From positions 23,067-87,066 of the forward strand of contig JAGUVW010000019.1 in the NCBI GenBank assembly GCA_020062665.1: a DNA stretch of 64,000 nucleotides, given 5' to 3'. The stretch comes from Pseudomonadales bacterium. Lineage in GTDB: Bacteria; Pseudomonadota; Gammaproteobacteria; Pseudomonadales; Ketobacteraceae. Shown here one piece after another: positions 55,210 to 64,000 of the stretch. The notes below the pieces were generated by a model. It was not told the origin of the DNA, ran no database searches, and was given only the letters and a program-made list of their open reading frames with translations. A program made the position numbers and the translations under genes. Every line of letters begins with the position of its first letter. The first letter of the stretch is position 1.

Positions 55210-58011
55210 TCACAGCGCCGGCAGATTCACCGGGCGGAACTGGGTGATGAAATCTTCCACCTTGGCGGCAGTGAGCGGCCGGCTGATATAAAAACCCTGA
55301 ATCGCATCGCATTTCAGCTGCCGCAGCAACTCCAGCTGGGCGCGGGTTTCCACCCCTTCCGCCAGCACCGTTTTATTGAGGGACTTGGCGAGGTTGACGA
55401 TAGTGCTGGTGATTTCCAGGCTGCGCTTGTGTTCATGCATGTTCGACACAAAACTGCGATCGATCTTCAGCACATCGAACGGCAGGCGGTGCAGATAGCT
55501 CAACGACGAATAGCCCGTGCCAAAATCATCGATGGCAATGCGCACACCCATCTCGTTCAGCACACCGAGTTTCTGCACCGCGCTTTCGGCGTCCTGTATC
55601 AATGTAGTCTCGGTGATTTCCAGTTCCAGATCAGTGAAGTCCAGCTTGAAATCTTCCACCACGCTCTCCACCATCCGCACGAAATCCGTGCGCGCCAGCT
55701 GCCGACCCGACACGTTGATCGCCAGCCGTTCCAGTGGCAGATCCGCCATGCGCCAGCTCGCCATCTGCTGACAGGATTGCCGCAGCACCCATTCACCGAT
55801 ATCCAGGATCAACCCGGTATCTTCCGCCACGCTGATAAAATCCAGCGGCGCCAGCAAGCCCGCCTCCGGATCCTTGATGCGCACCAATGCTTCCACACTG
55901 AAACGGTCGCGGCTCAGATACCACTGCGGCTGGTAGTGCACCACGATATTGCCATGCTCCAGCGCATCGCGGATGCGACGCTCCGCCGTAATCCGCCGCT
56001 GCGACGCCTGATTCATTTCTTCCTCGAAGAAACGATAGTGGCCGCGGCCTTCCTCCTTCACCCGGTACATGGCGGTGTCGGCGTTGCGCAGCAGCGTGTC
56101 CACGTCGGCGCCGTCGTTGGGAAAAATCGCGATGCCCACACTGGCACCGAGAAAATGCCGGCGCTCACCGGTGCGATAGGGCGAACTCAGCATGGTGATG
56201 ATTTTTTCCGCCACCCGGGTCGCCCGCAGCGGTGAATCGATCTGATTCAGAATCACGATGAATTCATCACCGCCCTGCCGCGCCACCGTGTCTTCGTCGC
56301 TCACACACACCCGCAGGCGTTCTGCGGTGCGCTTGAGAATTTCATCGCCCAGGGAATGGCCGCCGCTGTCGTTGATCTGCTTGAAGTTGTCCAGATCCAC
56401 GAACAGCACCGCGCCCATGCCGTTCTTGCGCAGCGCGTGCCGCAATGCCTGTTCCAGACGATCCTTCAGCAGCTGGCGATTGGGCAAACCGGTGAGCGCA
56501 TCGAAATGGGCCTGGTGGTAGAGTTTTTTCTCGCGCAACACTGCCGTGATCGCCACCGCCAGACGATCGGCAAAGTCCTTCAGCAGCAGGCGATCGGATT
56601 CCGGCAGGCGCACGGATTTCTGCCAGGCCACCGCCAGCAGCCCCACATTCTGCTTGTTGACGATGATGGGAAAAAGATGCGCACTGCCCGCCAGCAATTC
56701 ACGCTGCTGCGGCCATAGCCAGCCCAGGTACTGGGCATCACCAAGGGCCGCCCTGTGTATCGGCGTCACCTGCGCCAGCCATTGTGCTTCCGCTTCATTG
56801 AGTTCACGGCGCGCCAGATCATGCTGGTTCGCAGGCTGGGAAAAACTGAACACCGCCATTTCCCCCGGCTTGTCCGGATCACCCAGTGCCACCGCCACCG
56901 CGTCGGCATCGATCAGGCGTTGCAGCGCGCCGAGCGTGCTCTGCGCCACCTGCTCCAGATCCGGCACATTCAAAATAAGCTGATCGATGTGCGACAACCC
57001 GGTGAGCAATTCGAACTGTTTGCCCAGCTGACTCGCCATGTGATTGAACGCGTCCGCCAGATCCTCCAGCTCGTCGTGACTGTCCACCGCGATGTGCACA
57101 TCGAACTGGCTGCTGGCGATCTTGCGCGTGCCCTGAATCAGGCGCGACAGCGGCGTCAGGAACCGCTTGATCTGCCAGGCACCCACCATCGCCCCCAGCA
57201 GCAGCGTCACCACCACCACCACAGAAAACACCGACTGCAGATCACCGATGGCTTCGTACACATGGCGCTTGGGTTCGCTCACCCACACCTTCCAGGCCGG
57301 CATGCCAAACCGGGGCGTCAGAAATATCGAGCGCACCTGCGCCAGTTCGGGCTGGTCATTCCAGTCCCATTCCAGAGCAAAGCTGGCGCTGTTGTCATGC
57401 TCGCGTAGCAAACGGCTGAATTCATGGGTCGACAGAAAATGGCGGGTAGTGCAAAAGATGGTTTCGTTGAAACTGCCGAACACGCAGTAATGCAGGCGCT
57501 GGTCGAGCAGTTCCGGATCCCCCAGCAAATAGGCCGGCGCCACTTGCGCCAGGCGCAGGGGAAACTCCCCGCTGTCATAATTCATGCGCAGAAAAAACAC
57601 GCCACCGTCGGCGGTCGTCAGCAACGCCAGCTTGCGCTGCTCCAGACGGCTGATCACCAGATTGCGTTCCGACACCGGCATGTGCTCCGTCAGGCTGCGC
57701 ACCCGCTGCCACGACACCTGCTCGCTGAAGCTGAACTGCCGCTTGATCTGCTCGGCGTCGTTCTCGTTCACTTCGCCACTGGCCATGCTGTCGAACAGCG
57801 AACTCGACAGCAGCAAGCGTTCATACAACGTCGTGGTAAAAAAGCGCGCCTCATTGATCAGCCGCTTCTGGCTTTGCGTGTAGAGGTAATTTGCCAGATA
57901 GTTGTAGGAAAACGACGCAAACAGCAGTATCGGCAGCAAAGCCACCAGAAAGAGCAGGACGATGAATTTGCGTCCCAGCTTGCTGCGGATGTCGTCGAGT
58001 CGGAACAGCAT
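55210..58011 (-). CDS. Membrane HAMP-GAF-GGDEF-EAL cyclic-di-GMP protein
   Basis: A first helix (FIVLLFLVALLPILLFASFS), a periplasmic sensor of about 240 residues, a second helix, HAMP (IKRFLTPLSRLIQ...), GAF (about 350-500), GGDEF with intact GGDEF and DLDNFKQIND, and EAL with intact EAL (SVEALVRI), DDFGTGYSSL and KIDRSFV. Both domains look catalytically complete, so it may make and break c-di-GMP depending on signal. I chose the ATG at 58011 (933 residues). The open frame to 58089 overlaps the pseudopilin gene, whose stop at 58034 is 22 nt upstream. The two are co-transcribed, so this protein may regulate pilus-type or secretion behaviour. Confidence 0.93.
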   Translation of the reverse strand: MLFRLDDIRSKLGRKFIVLLFLVALLPILLFASFSYNYLANYLYTQSQKRLINEARFFTTTLYERLLLSSSLFDSMASGEVNENDAEQIKRQFSFSEQVSWQRVRSLTEHMPVSERNLVISRLEQRKLALLTTADGGVFFLRMNYDSGEFPLRLAQVAPAYLLGDPELLDQRLHYCVFGSFNETIFCTTRHFLSTHEFSRLLREHDNSASFALEWDWNDQPELAQVRSIFLTPRFGMPAWKVWVSEPKRHVYEAIGDLQSVFSVVVVVTLLLGAMVGAWQIKRFLTPLSRLIQGTRKIASSQFDVHIAVDSHDELEDLADAFNHMASQLGKQFELLTGLSHIDQLILNVPDLEQVAQSTLGALQRLIDADAVAVALGDPDKPGEMAVFSFSQPANQHDLARRELNEAEAQWLAQVTPIHRAALGDAQYLGWLWPQQRELLAGSAHLFPIIVNKQNVGLLAVAWQKSVRLPESDRLLLKDFADRLAVAITAVLREKKLYHQAHFDALTGLPNRQLLKDRLEQALRHALRKNGMGAVLFVDLDNFKQINDSGGHSLGDEILKRTAERLRVCVSDEDTVARQGGDEFIVILNQIDSPLRATRVAEKIITMLSSPYRTGERRHFLGASVGIAIFPNDGADVDTLLRNADTAMYRVKEEGRGHYRFFEEEMNQASQRRITAERRIRDALEHGNIVVHYQPQWYLSRDRFSVEALVRIKDPEAGLLAPLDFISVAEDTGLILDIGEWVLRQSCQQMASWRMADLPLERLAINVSGRQLARTDFVRMVESVVEDFKLDFTDLELEITETTLIQDAESAVQKLGVLNEMGVRIAIDDFGTGYSSLSYLHRLPFDVLKIDRSFVSNMHEHKRSLEITSTIVNLAKSLNKTVLAEGVETRAQLELLRQLKCDAIQGFYISRPLTAAKVEDFITQFRPVNLPAL

Positions 58012-58033
58012 GAAGTCTGTGTGTCGTGAGTCC

Positions 58034-58486
58034 TTAGAATTCCGATGCCACGCCAATGAACGAGCCGTCGCCGGCCCGGATGATGTCATCCTGGCTGGCC
58101 TTGGCGGTCAGCGGAGAAACCGTCTTGCCGTCAGGCCCTGAACTGTAGAGATCATAATCCGTATTGATGGGCACAAGATTGCGATCCTTTCGCAGTTTGC
58201 CGTTACCTTTGGCCGTCTGAATATTGAGATAGAAATAGGGGTTACCCCAGGGATCCCGCATATTCCCCATGCCGATATCGGCCAGGCTACTTGGCAGCTT
58301 TCCCTGCTCCAGTCGCATGTCATCCAGCGCGAGCGCAATGACGTTGATGTCCTGCTTCGCCTGGGTGATCTTGACCCGGTCGGCATAGTCGGAGCGGCCC
58401 GACAGCGCCAGCGTGGCCAGAATACCCAGAATAGCCAACCCCACCAGTAACTGGAGCAACGTCCAACCGGACGGGTACTTCTTCAC
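58034..58486 (-). CDS. GspG-like pseudopilin with Gln at position +5
   Basis: A short basic leader and prepilin peptidase site (MKKYPSG then WTLLQLLVGLAILGIL) precede a helix and a C-terminal domain with DPWGNPYFY and YDLYSSGPDG, which are calcium-loop hallmarks of GspG. The residue after the cleavage site that is normally Glu5 is Gln. The frame is open from a TTG at 58507; I chose the GTG at 58486 because it gives the normal leader. No other type II secretion or pilus gene is in the window. It may be a minor pseudopilin working with a machine encoded elsewhere. Confidence 0.82.
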   Translation of the reverse strand: MKKYPSGWTLLQLLVGLAILGILATLALSGRSDYADRVKITQAKQDINVIALALDDMRLEQGKLPSSLADIGMGNMRDPWGNPYFYLNIQTAKGNGKLRKDRNLVPINTDYDLYSSGPDGKTVSPLTAKASQDDIIRAGDGSFIGVASEF

Positions 58487-58819
58487 TGGATTGCCCACTC
58501 CCCTCAATTGCGTGTTTTTTCAGCTTAGCACACCCCCCGTGTGTGACCGGACGCACGCTTTGTCGGAATAATTAACACCCAACTCCCCGCCACCCCCACT
58601 GCACCAGCGCTATTATCGATCAATTTATAAGCAACTCAATCCCTTGCCGTTCACCAAACTGACTTTGGGAAACAGGTACTGTCGGAAACGTTGACATTTC
58701 GCCTGACACATCCCTGTAACATCAATCTAAATATATGTTTTATTTATATAAAGCCAGGATGGCCTGATGTTTGCTATAGTCGCCGCGCTCGTAACAAAGG
58801 GAAGCTGTAGGAGTCATTC
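58487..58819. promoter_or_regulatory. Intergenic region between the pseudopilin and the 53-residue protein
   Basis: No gene is visible in these 333 bp, which are AT-rich in the right half. TGCTATAGT at 58772-58780 is an extended -10 and lies about 40 nt before the small-protein ATG. TTGACA at 58691-58696 could be a -35 with TGTAAC (58715-58720, 18 bp). The left half carries the leftward promoter of the pseudopilin, which I could not place. Confidence 0.5.
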
Positions 58820-58981
58820 ATGAAAGCCCTGTTGATTACATTCTTTTGCCTGTTCAGCGCCAATGTAGCGCTGGCCCGTACCACCACCGAAACCACCCCC
58901 AACTACGACGGCCTGGGTCTGCTGGCCCTGGTGATCGTCGGACTGGTGTGCCTGGTCATCGCCCGTCGCCGGATCGCCTGA
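58820..58981 (+). CDS. 53-residue signal-peptide/transmembrane protein
   Basis: ATG at 58820 opens MKALLITFFCLFSANVALA, a signal peptide ending AxA, then ten polar residues (RTTTETTPNYD), a helix (GLGLLALVIVGLVCLVI) and a basic tail (ARRRIA). GGAG lies 6-9 nt upstream. The layout (short motif, helix, Arg cluster) is like the C-terminal sorting signals of larger exported proteins, but no mature domain exists. The extended -10 at 58772 fits. It would be a type I membrane miniprotein. Function is unknown, and I infer it is real from these signals. Confidence 0.65.
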   Translation: MKALLITFFCLFSANVALARTTTETTPNYDGLGLLALVIVGLVCLVIARRRIA

Positions 58982-59027
58982 ACCCCTGTCCAGCAAGGGT
59001 CGCCCCACCGCGCCCCTTGCTGCCTGA

Positions 59028-59585
<558 letters not shown>

Positions 59586-59632
59586 CCCCAGCGGCTGTCC
59601 GTGGTATCCGGTCAGAGCAGGCCCTACCATAG

Positions 59633-59938
<306 letters not shown>

Positions 59939-59983
59939 AGCGACCAAGGCTGGTGGACATTCCACTGCAATCCCTCTAAAAAG

Positions 59984-60005
59984 AAGGCCCCTGCGGGCCT
60001 TTTTT
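59984..60005 (+). terminator. Intrinsic terminator after the ferredoxin gene
   Basis: AAGGCCC (59984-59990) pairs with GGGCCTT (59995-60001) over a CTGC loop, followed by five T up to 60005. Confidence 0.88.
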
Positions 60006-60046
60006 GTTGCCCGGAAAAACCCGCTCCGCCAACCCTGGAAGGTGCC

Positions 60047-61735
60047 ATGCTGCGACTGACGCTTCTGTTCTGCCTTTTGATCGTTTCCCCCGCCTGGGCT
60101 GCCCCGGCAGTGGCGCCGAAGGATTTTGCCGTTGCCAGTGCCCATCCGCTGGCCACCGAGGCCGGCATCCGCGTCCTGCAGGACGGTGGCAATGCCTTCG
60201 ATGCGGCGATCACCGTGGCCGCCGTGCTGGGGGTGGTGGAACCCTACAGTGCCGGCATCGGCGGCGGCGGCTTCTGGCTGGTGCAGAAAGGCGGCGCGGA
60301 CAAACCGGTGTTCATCGACGCGCGGGAAACCGCTCCGGCGTCTGCCAAGGCAGATCTGTACGTGAACGCCAAGGGCGAGGTGGATCGGGATCTGGCCACC
60401 AATACCGCCCTGGCCGCCGGCATTCCCGGCCAGCCTGCCGCCTTCGTCCATCTGGCGAAAGAATATGGCAAGCTGCCCCTGAGCAGGACGTTGGCACCGG
60501 CCATCGAGCTGGCGGAAAAGGGCTTCACCCTGAATCCGGTCTACCGCGCCCTGGCGGAGATGCGGGCGCCGGTGCTCAAGCGTTATGCCGACAGCCAGCG
60601 CATCTTTCTCGACAGCGGCAAACCACTCACCGATACAACCCGCATTCTGCAGCCCGAACTGGCAGGCACGCTGAAGCGGCTGGCGGACCAGGGTCACACC
60701 GGTTTTTACGACGGCGAGCTGGCGCAGAAACTGGTGGACGGCGTGAAGGCCGGTGGCGGGATCTGGAGCCTGGACGATCTGAAACACTACAAGGTGGTTG
60801 AACGGGAACCGATCCGCTTCGACTATCAGGGTGCCACGGTGTGGTCGGCGCCACCGCCGTCCTCCGGCGGCATCGCCCTGGGCCAGATGTTCGGCATGCT
60901 GGGGGAGTTCAACCTGGGGGGCCGCAGCGACATCGACCGCGCGCACCTGCTGATCGAGGTGATGCGGCGGGCCTACCGCGATCGGGCCATTCACCTGGGC
61001 GACCCGGATTTTCACCCGGTGCCAGTGGCCAAACTGCTGGATGAGCAGTACCTGCAGGATCTGGCGGCCGACATTTCCGGCGCCCACGCGACACCGAGCA
61101 AAAACCTGGGCGGCGCCGTGCCACCGCCGTCCGGCCCCCACACTACCCATCTGTCGGTGATCGACCGCCAGGGCAACCGGGTGGCAGCCACCCTGTCCAT
61201 CAACCTGCCGTTCGGTTCCGGCTACACAGTGCCGGGCACCGGCGTGCTGCTCAACAACGAGATGGACGACTTCTCCGCCCAGCCCGGCAGCCCCAACGCC
61301 TACGGCCTGATCGGCAGCGAGGCCAACGCCATCGCCCCTGGCAAGCGCCCCCTCTCCAGCATGACGCCCACCTTCATGGAGTACGGCCCGGCGGACAACC
61401 GCCAGCTGGCCATCCTCGGCACGCCCGGCGGCAGTCGCATCATCACCATGGTGTTCCTGGGTTTACTGGAAGCCCTGGATGGCAAAGGCCCGCAGCTCTG
61501 GGTGGATCGACCCCGCTTCCACCACCAGTTTCTACCGGACGTGGTGGAATACGAACCCGAAGGTTTCAAGCCGGCGTTTCTGCAAGGTCTGGAGCAGAAG
61601 GGTCATGTACTGAAGGACACCGGCCGCGCCTATGGCGACATGCAGGTGATCCACTGGCAGATGAAAAACGGCAGTGTCGAGGCCGCTGCGGACAAACGCA
61701 GGGTAGGCAGTGCCCATGTCGGGCCACTGCGCTGA
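60047..61735 (+). CDS. ggt: Gamma-glutamyltranspeptidase
   Basis: A signal peptide (MLRLTLLFCLLIVSPAWA) leads to a 562-residue GGT. The self-cleavage site is in GPHTTHLSVID, whose second Thr becomes the new N-terminal nucleophile of the small subunit (about residue 365). The first half carries ARETAP (substrate-binding Arg), and the lid and oxyanion residues are in SGYTVPGTGVLLNNEMDDFS and PLSSMTPT. It hydrolyses glutathione and other gamma-glutamyl compounds in the periplasm. Length, motifs and signal are normal. The gene stands on its own between two terminators. Confidence 0.96.
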   Translation: MLRLTLLFCLLIVSPAWAAPAVAPKDFAVASAHPLATEAGIRVLQDGGNAFDAAITVAAVLGVVEPYSAGIGGGGFWLVQKGGADKPVFIDARETAPASAKADLYVNAKGEVDRDLATNTALAAGIPGQPAAFVHLAKEYGKLPLSRTLAPAIELAEKGFTLNPVYRALAEMRAPVLKRYADSQRIFLDSGKPLTDTTRILQPELAGTLKRLADQGHTGFYDGELAQKLVDGVKAGGGIWSLDDLKHYKVVEREPIRFDYQGATVWSAPPPSSGGIALGQMFGMLGEFNLGGRSDIDRAHLLIEVMRRAYRDRAIHLGDPDFHPVPVAKLLDEQYLQDLAADISGAHATPSKNLGGAVPPPSGPHTTHLSVIDRQGNRVAATLSINLPFGSGYTVPGTGVLLNNEMDDFSAQPGSPNAYGLIGSEANAIAPGKRPLSSMTPTFMEYGPADNRQLAILGTPGGSRIITMVFLGLLEALDGKGPQLWVDRPRFHHQFLPDVVEYEPEGFKPAFLQGLEQKGHVLKDTGRAYGDMQVIHWQMKNGSVEAAADKRRVGSAHVGPLR

Positions 61736-61755
61736 GGGTGCACTGCAGAAATGAA

Positions 61756-61784
61756 AAGCCCCGGCAGAACGATCGCCGGGGCTT
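61756..61784. terminator. Bidirectional hairpin between ggt and the next gene
   Basis: AAGCCCCGGC (61756-61765) pairs with GCCGGGGCTT (61775-61784), a perfect 10-bp stem with a 9-nt loop. It is flanked by only short T-runs (four T reading leftwards), but the strong stem suggests it ends both ggt and the convergent small-protein gene. Confidence 0.75.
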
Positions 61785-61803
61785 ACTCGATGGGAACGGG
61801 AAC

Positions 61804-62139
61804 TTACTGTGAAGGCTGATCGGCGTAGGCCAGGTGCTTCTCGGAACAGCCCAGGCAACGTACGAAGGTGGCCTTGAAGGGGGTCACCACCAGGGTCTGT
61901 CCGGCTTCACCGGCATTGCCGCCCAGGGCCGAAAACGGCAGCGACACCACGAACAGTGCTGCACCCAGCACAGTGGCGCCGAGCATCAGCGGCCGCACCA
62001 GAATGGCATCCGCCGTCATTTCAACCCCCGTGGGGCGCTCGGTCACGTTCTGTGCCTGTACTGCCACCGGAGCAGCAACAAACGCCGCCAGAGACAGCGC
62101 CAGCGTGGCGGATTTCAAAGTCTTGTTCAGGCTGCTCAT
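61804..62139 (-). CDS. Small exported/membrane protein, unknown function
   Basis: The ATG at 62139 has AGGAA about 6 nt upstream and opens a signal peptide (LKSATLALSLAAFVAAPVAV, cleavage about AQA). One hydrophobic helix follows (PLMLGATVLGAALFVVSLPF), then a conserved-looking end: GQTLVVTPFKATFVRCLGC with CxxC. I do not recognise it, but the pattern resembles small proteins found in many pseudomonad-like genomes. 111 residues. The CLGC pair might bind a metal or form a disulphide. Confidence 0.75.
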   Translation of the reverse strand: MSSLNKTLKSATLALSLAAFVAAPVAVQAQNVTERPTGVEMTADAILVRPLMLGATVLGAALFVVSLPFSALGGNAGEAGQTLVVTPFKATFVRCLGCSEKHLAYADQPSQ

Positions 62140-62305
62140 AGGGATTCCTCTTGATCCTGTTTCAACAAATTCCACCTAAGTACTTTATTCTAGTCTATTC
62201 CCTGAAAGGCGAGTGATCCACCTCACGACTCTTTGCGCAAGGATTTTTCCGGCAAATTCGGTACTGGATCAACTTTTTTGCCTGCCGCTCGCAGGGGTAA
62301 GCTTT

Positions 62306-63118
62306 TCAAGTCTGGCAGGTTTTGCAGAAAACGGTAGTGCGCTGGCCCAGGCGGATTTCCGTCAACGGCGTCTTGCAGGTGCGGCAGGGTTCGCCGCCCC
62401 GGCCGTACACCCGCAGCGTCTGCTGAAAGTAGCCCGGCTTGCCGTCGCCACCCACGAAATCCCGCAGGGTGGTGCCGCCCATCACGATGGAATCGTTGAG
62501 CACGGTCTTCACCGCCGCCACCAGCTTTTCATAGCGCGGCACGCTCACCCGCCCCGCCTGCCGCTTGGGATGGATGCCGGCCATGAACAGCGCCTCGTTG
62601 GCATAGATGTTCCCCACCCCCACCACCACATGGCTGTCCATCAGGAAGGATTTGATCGCGGTCTTGCGGCCCTGGGCCTGTTCCACCAGATAGGCCGTGC
62701 TGAAGGCGTCGGTGAGGGGTTCGGGCCCCAGGCTCCCCAGCAGCGGGTGCAGGGCAGGATCGTCGCTGGTCCAGAGCCAGGCGCCGAAGCGGCGGGGATC
62801 GCAGTAGCGCAGGCAGGTGCCGTCGTTGCAGAGCAGATCGACGTGGTCGTGAAACAGGGGCGGCTCGTCCGGCGCGGTGATGCGCAGGCTGCCGGACATG
62901 CCCAGGTGGATGATCAGCGTGCCGTTGCTGAAACCCAACAGCAGGTATTTGCCGCGCCGCTCCACCGACTGCAGCTTGCGGCCTTCGCAGTCGTGAATGC
63001 TGTCGGGCACCGGCCAGCGCAGGCGCGGCTCCCGCACGATCACCTGTTTCACCCGCTTGCCCAGCACATGGGGCGCGATGCCGCGGCGGGTGGTTTCCAC
63101 TTCGGGTAGTTCTGGCAT
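62306..63118 (-). CDS. mutM: Formamidopyrimidine-DNA glycosylase (Fpg/MutM)
   Basis: The protein starts [14 protein letters not shown], in which Pro2 is the catalytic N-terminal amine after Met removal and Glu3 is its helper. It ends in a zinc finger ([16 protein letters not shown]), and the conserved Lys near residue 57 is present (GKYLLLG). It removes 8-oxoguanine from DNA and cuts the strand (lyase). Its 270 residues are the normal length. It is divergent from the hydantoinase gene with 66 bp between the starts. Confidence 0.98.
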   Translation of the reverse strand: MPELPEVETTRRGIAPHVLGKRVKQVIVREPRLRWPVPDSIHDCEGRKLQSVERRGKYLLLGFSNGTLIIHLGMSGSLRITAPDEPPLFHDHVDLLCNDGTCLRYCDPRRFGAWLWTSDDPALHPLLGSLGPEPLTDAFSTAYLVEQAQGRKTAIKSFLMDSHVVVGVGNIYANEALFMAGIHPKRQAGRVSVPRYEKLVAAVKTVLNDSIVMGGTTLRDFVGGDGKPGYFQQTLRVYGRGGEPCRTCKTPLTEIRLGQRTTVFCKTCQT

Positions 63119-63184
63119 GGGACAGTCACTGGGTTAGAATCAGGCCCGTCATTATTCAGAAACCCGACCGAAGTTGAAATCCTC

Positions 63185-64000
63185 ATGAGCGCACCTTTCG
63201 CTGATTCCGCGCAGCCCGCCGACTCCGTGTTGTCGGCCGATTCCGTGCTGGGCATCGACACCGGTGGCACCTTCACCGACTTCGTGCTGCTGACACCGGC
63301 GGGGCTGCGGATTCACAAGGTGCTGTCGACGCCGGCGGCGCCGGAGCAGGCCATCCTGCAGGGGATTGTCGAACTGGGTCTGGCTGCAGAGGTGAAGGCA
63401 GGCCGGGTGCGCATCGTTCATGGCAGCACCATGGCCACCAACGCCGCACTGGAAGGCAAGGGTGTAGCCACCGCCTTCGTCACCAACCGGGGTTTTGCCG
63501 ATCTGCTCAGCATCGGCCGCCAGACCCGGCGCGAACTCTACAACCTGCAACCGGCTCCGGTGACGCCGCCGGTTCCAACAGAACTGTGCTTTGAAACCGG
63601 CGGCCGGGTGGATGCCCAGGGCGACCTGCTCGAACCGCTCACCGACGCGGACATCGACCAGCTCATCCACCAGATCACAGCAACGCCGGCCGAAGCCGTG
63701 GTGGTGAACCTGCTGTTCTCGTTCCAGAACCCGGCGGCGGAACAGCGGCTGAAAGCAGCGCTCAGTGCGCACTGGTTCACCAGCATTTCCAGCGAAGTGC
63801 TGGCGGAATCCGGCGAGTACGAGCGCGGCATTGCCACCTGGCTGAATGCCTCACTCGGCCCCAAGGTGAAACATTATCTGGGGCGGCTGCAGGATGGCGT
63901 GCAGCCCAGTCCGCTGGCCGTGATGCAGTCCACCGGCGGCACCATGGATGCCCACCAGGCCGGGGAACGGGCGGTGCAGATGCTGCTGTCCGGCCCCGCC
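63185..64000 (+). CDS. Hydantoinase/oxoprolinase family protein, HyuA-type (3'-truncated by the window edge)
   Basis: From the ATG at 63185 the frame stays open for 272 codons to the window edge. It shows the ASKHA nucleotide-binding start VLGIDTGGTFTDFVLL, HGSTMATNAALEGKG, and MQSTGGTMDAHQAGERAVQM with LLSGPA at the edge. These are HyuA hallmarks; the family hydrolyses hydantoins, 5-oxoproline or related rings with ATP. TAGAAT at 63135-63140 is a possible -10. Genes for HyuB, if present, would lie to the right. Proximity to ggt suggests a glutathione/5-oxoproline route, but this is only inference. Confidence 0.92.
   Translation, partial: MSAPFADSAQPADSVLSADSVLGIDTGGTFTDFVLLTPAGLRIHKVLSTPAAPEQAILQGIVELGLAAEVKAGRVRIVHGSTMATNAALEGKGVATAFVTNRGFADLLSIGRQTRRELYNLQPAPVTPPVPTELCFETGGRVDAQGDLLEPLTDADIDQLIHQITATPAEAVVVNLLFSFQNPAAEQRLKAALSAHWFTSISSEVLAESGEYERGIATWLNASLGPKVKHYLGRLQDGVQPSPLAVMQSTGGTMDAHQAGERAVQMLLSGPA

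Overview
The window is about 64 kb of a gammaproteobacterial chromosome. The core genes (coaD, a YfhL-type ferredoxin, ggt, mutM) sit next to an aldehyde dehydrogenase/Tat-leader protein/GMC oxidoreductase cluster, an arrangement I associate with Pseudomonas and marine hydrocarbon-degrading relatives such as Alcanivorax or Ketobacter. That assignment is inference. Most genes are GC-rich (about 60%). The CRISPR block at the left edge and the lipoprotein region near 19.5-22.5 kb are visibly poorer in GC. I saw no rRNA, tRNA, insertion sequence, phage gene or CRISPR array.

Layout. 1-5.6 kb: left-facing type I-E CRISPR-Cas genes (cas3, casA, start of casB) with a divergent WYL-domain regulator resembling BrxR/CapW. 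5.7-6.2 kb: a cold-shock protein with a long leader and a UUCG-loop terminator. 6.2-12.5 kb: a left-facing operon of two half-length LetA/PqiA proteins, a LetB/PqiB-like protein with six MCE domains, a UbiA prenyltransferase and an acyl-CoA synthetase. 12.5-16.3 kb: two tandem 7TM-DISM/GGDEF proteins, both with altered GGDEF signatures. 16.6-17.7 kb: a short PHA-synthase-like hydrolase. 17.7-22.5 kb: an envelope-directed trio of unknown function.

22.7-40.6 kb is the most striking part. Six left-facing genes encode a lone receiver protein, a receiver-GGDEF-EAL protein, a TonB-dependent receptor, a 1744-residue Ser/Thr kinase-ATPase-GAF-histidine kinase with no receiver, a one-gene NRPS-PKS (C-A-PCP-KS-AT-ACP-TE) and a TetR regulator. 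I read this as a possible sensing-plus-biosynthesis locus for a small N-acyl-aminoacyl beta-keto product.

40.8-43.5 kb: a 27-residue membrane miniprotein, an XpaC-family protein and TelA, then a GNAT acetyltransferase. 43.5-48 kb: a chemoreceptor with odd topology, an MFS transporter and an SDR. 48.2-52.1 kb: coniferyl-aldehyde-dehydrogenase-like enzyme, Tat protein and GMC oxidoreductase, with an 18-bp palindrome upstream. 52.2-58.5 kb: a membrane protein, an ATP-grasp/LpxL-type acyltransferase/NUDIX set, a HAMP-GAF-GGDEF-EAL protein and a lone GspG-like pseudopilin. 58.8-64 kb: a 53-residue membrane protein, coaD, ferredoxin, ggt, a small membrane protein, mutM and the start of a hydantoinase/oxoprolinase.

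Four proteins with GGDEF-family domains in one window suggest heavy cyclic-di-GMP signalling. All assignments come from reading the sequence by eye; no database search was possible.
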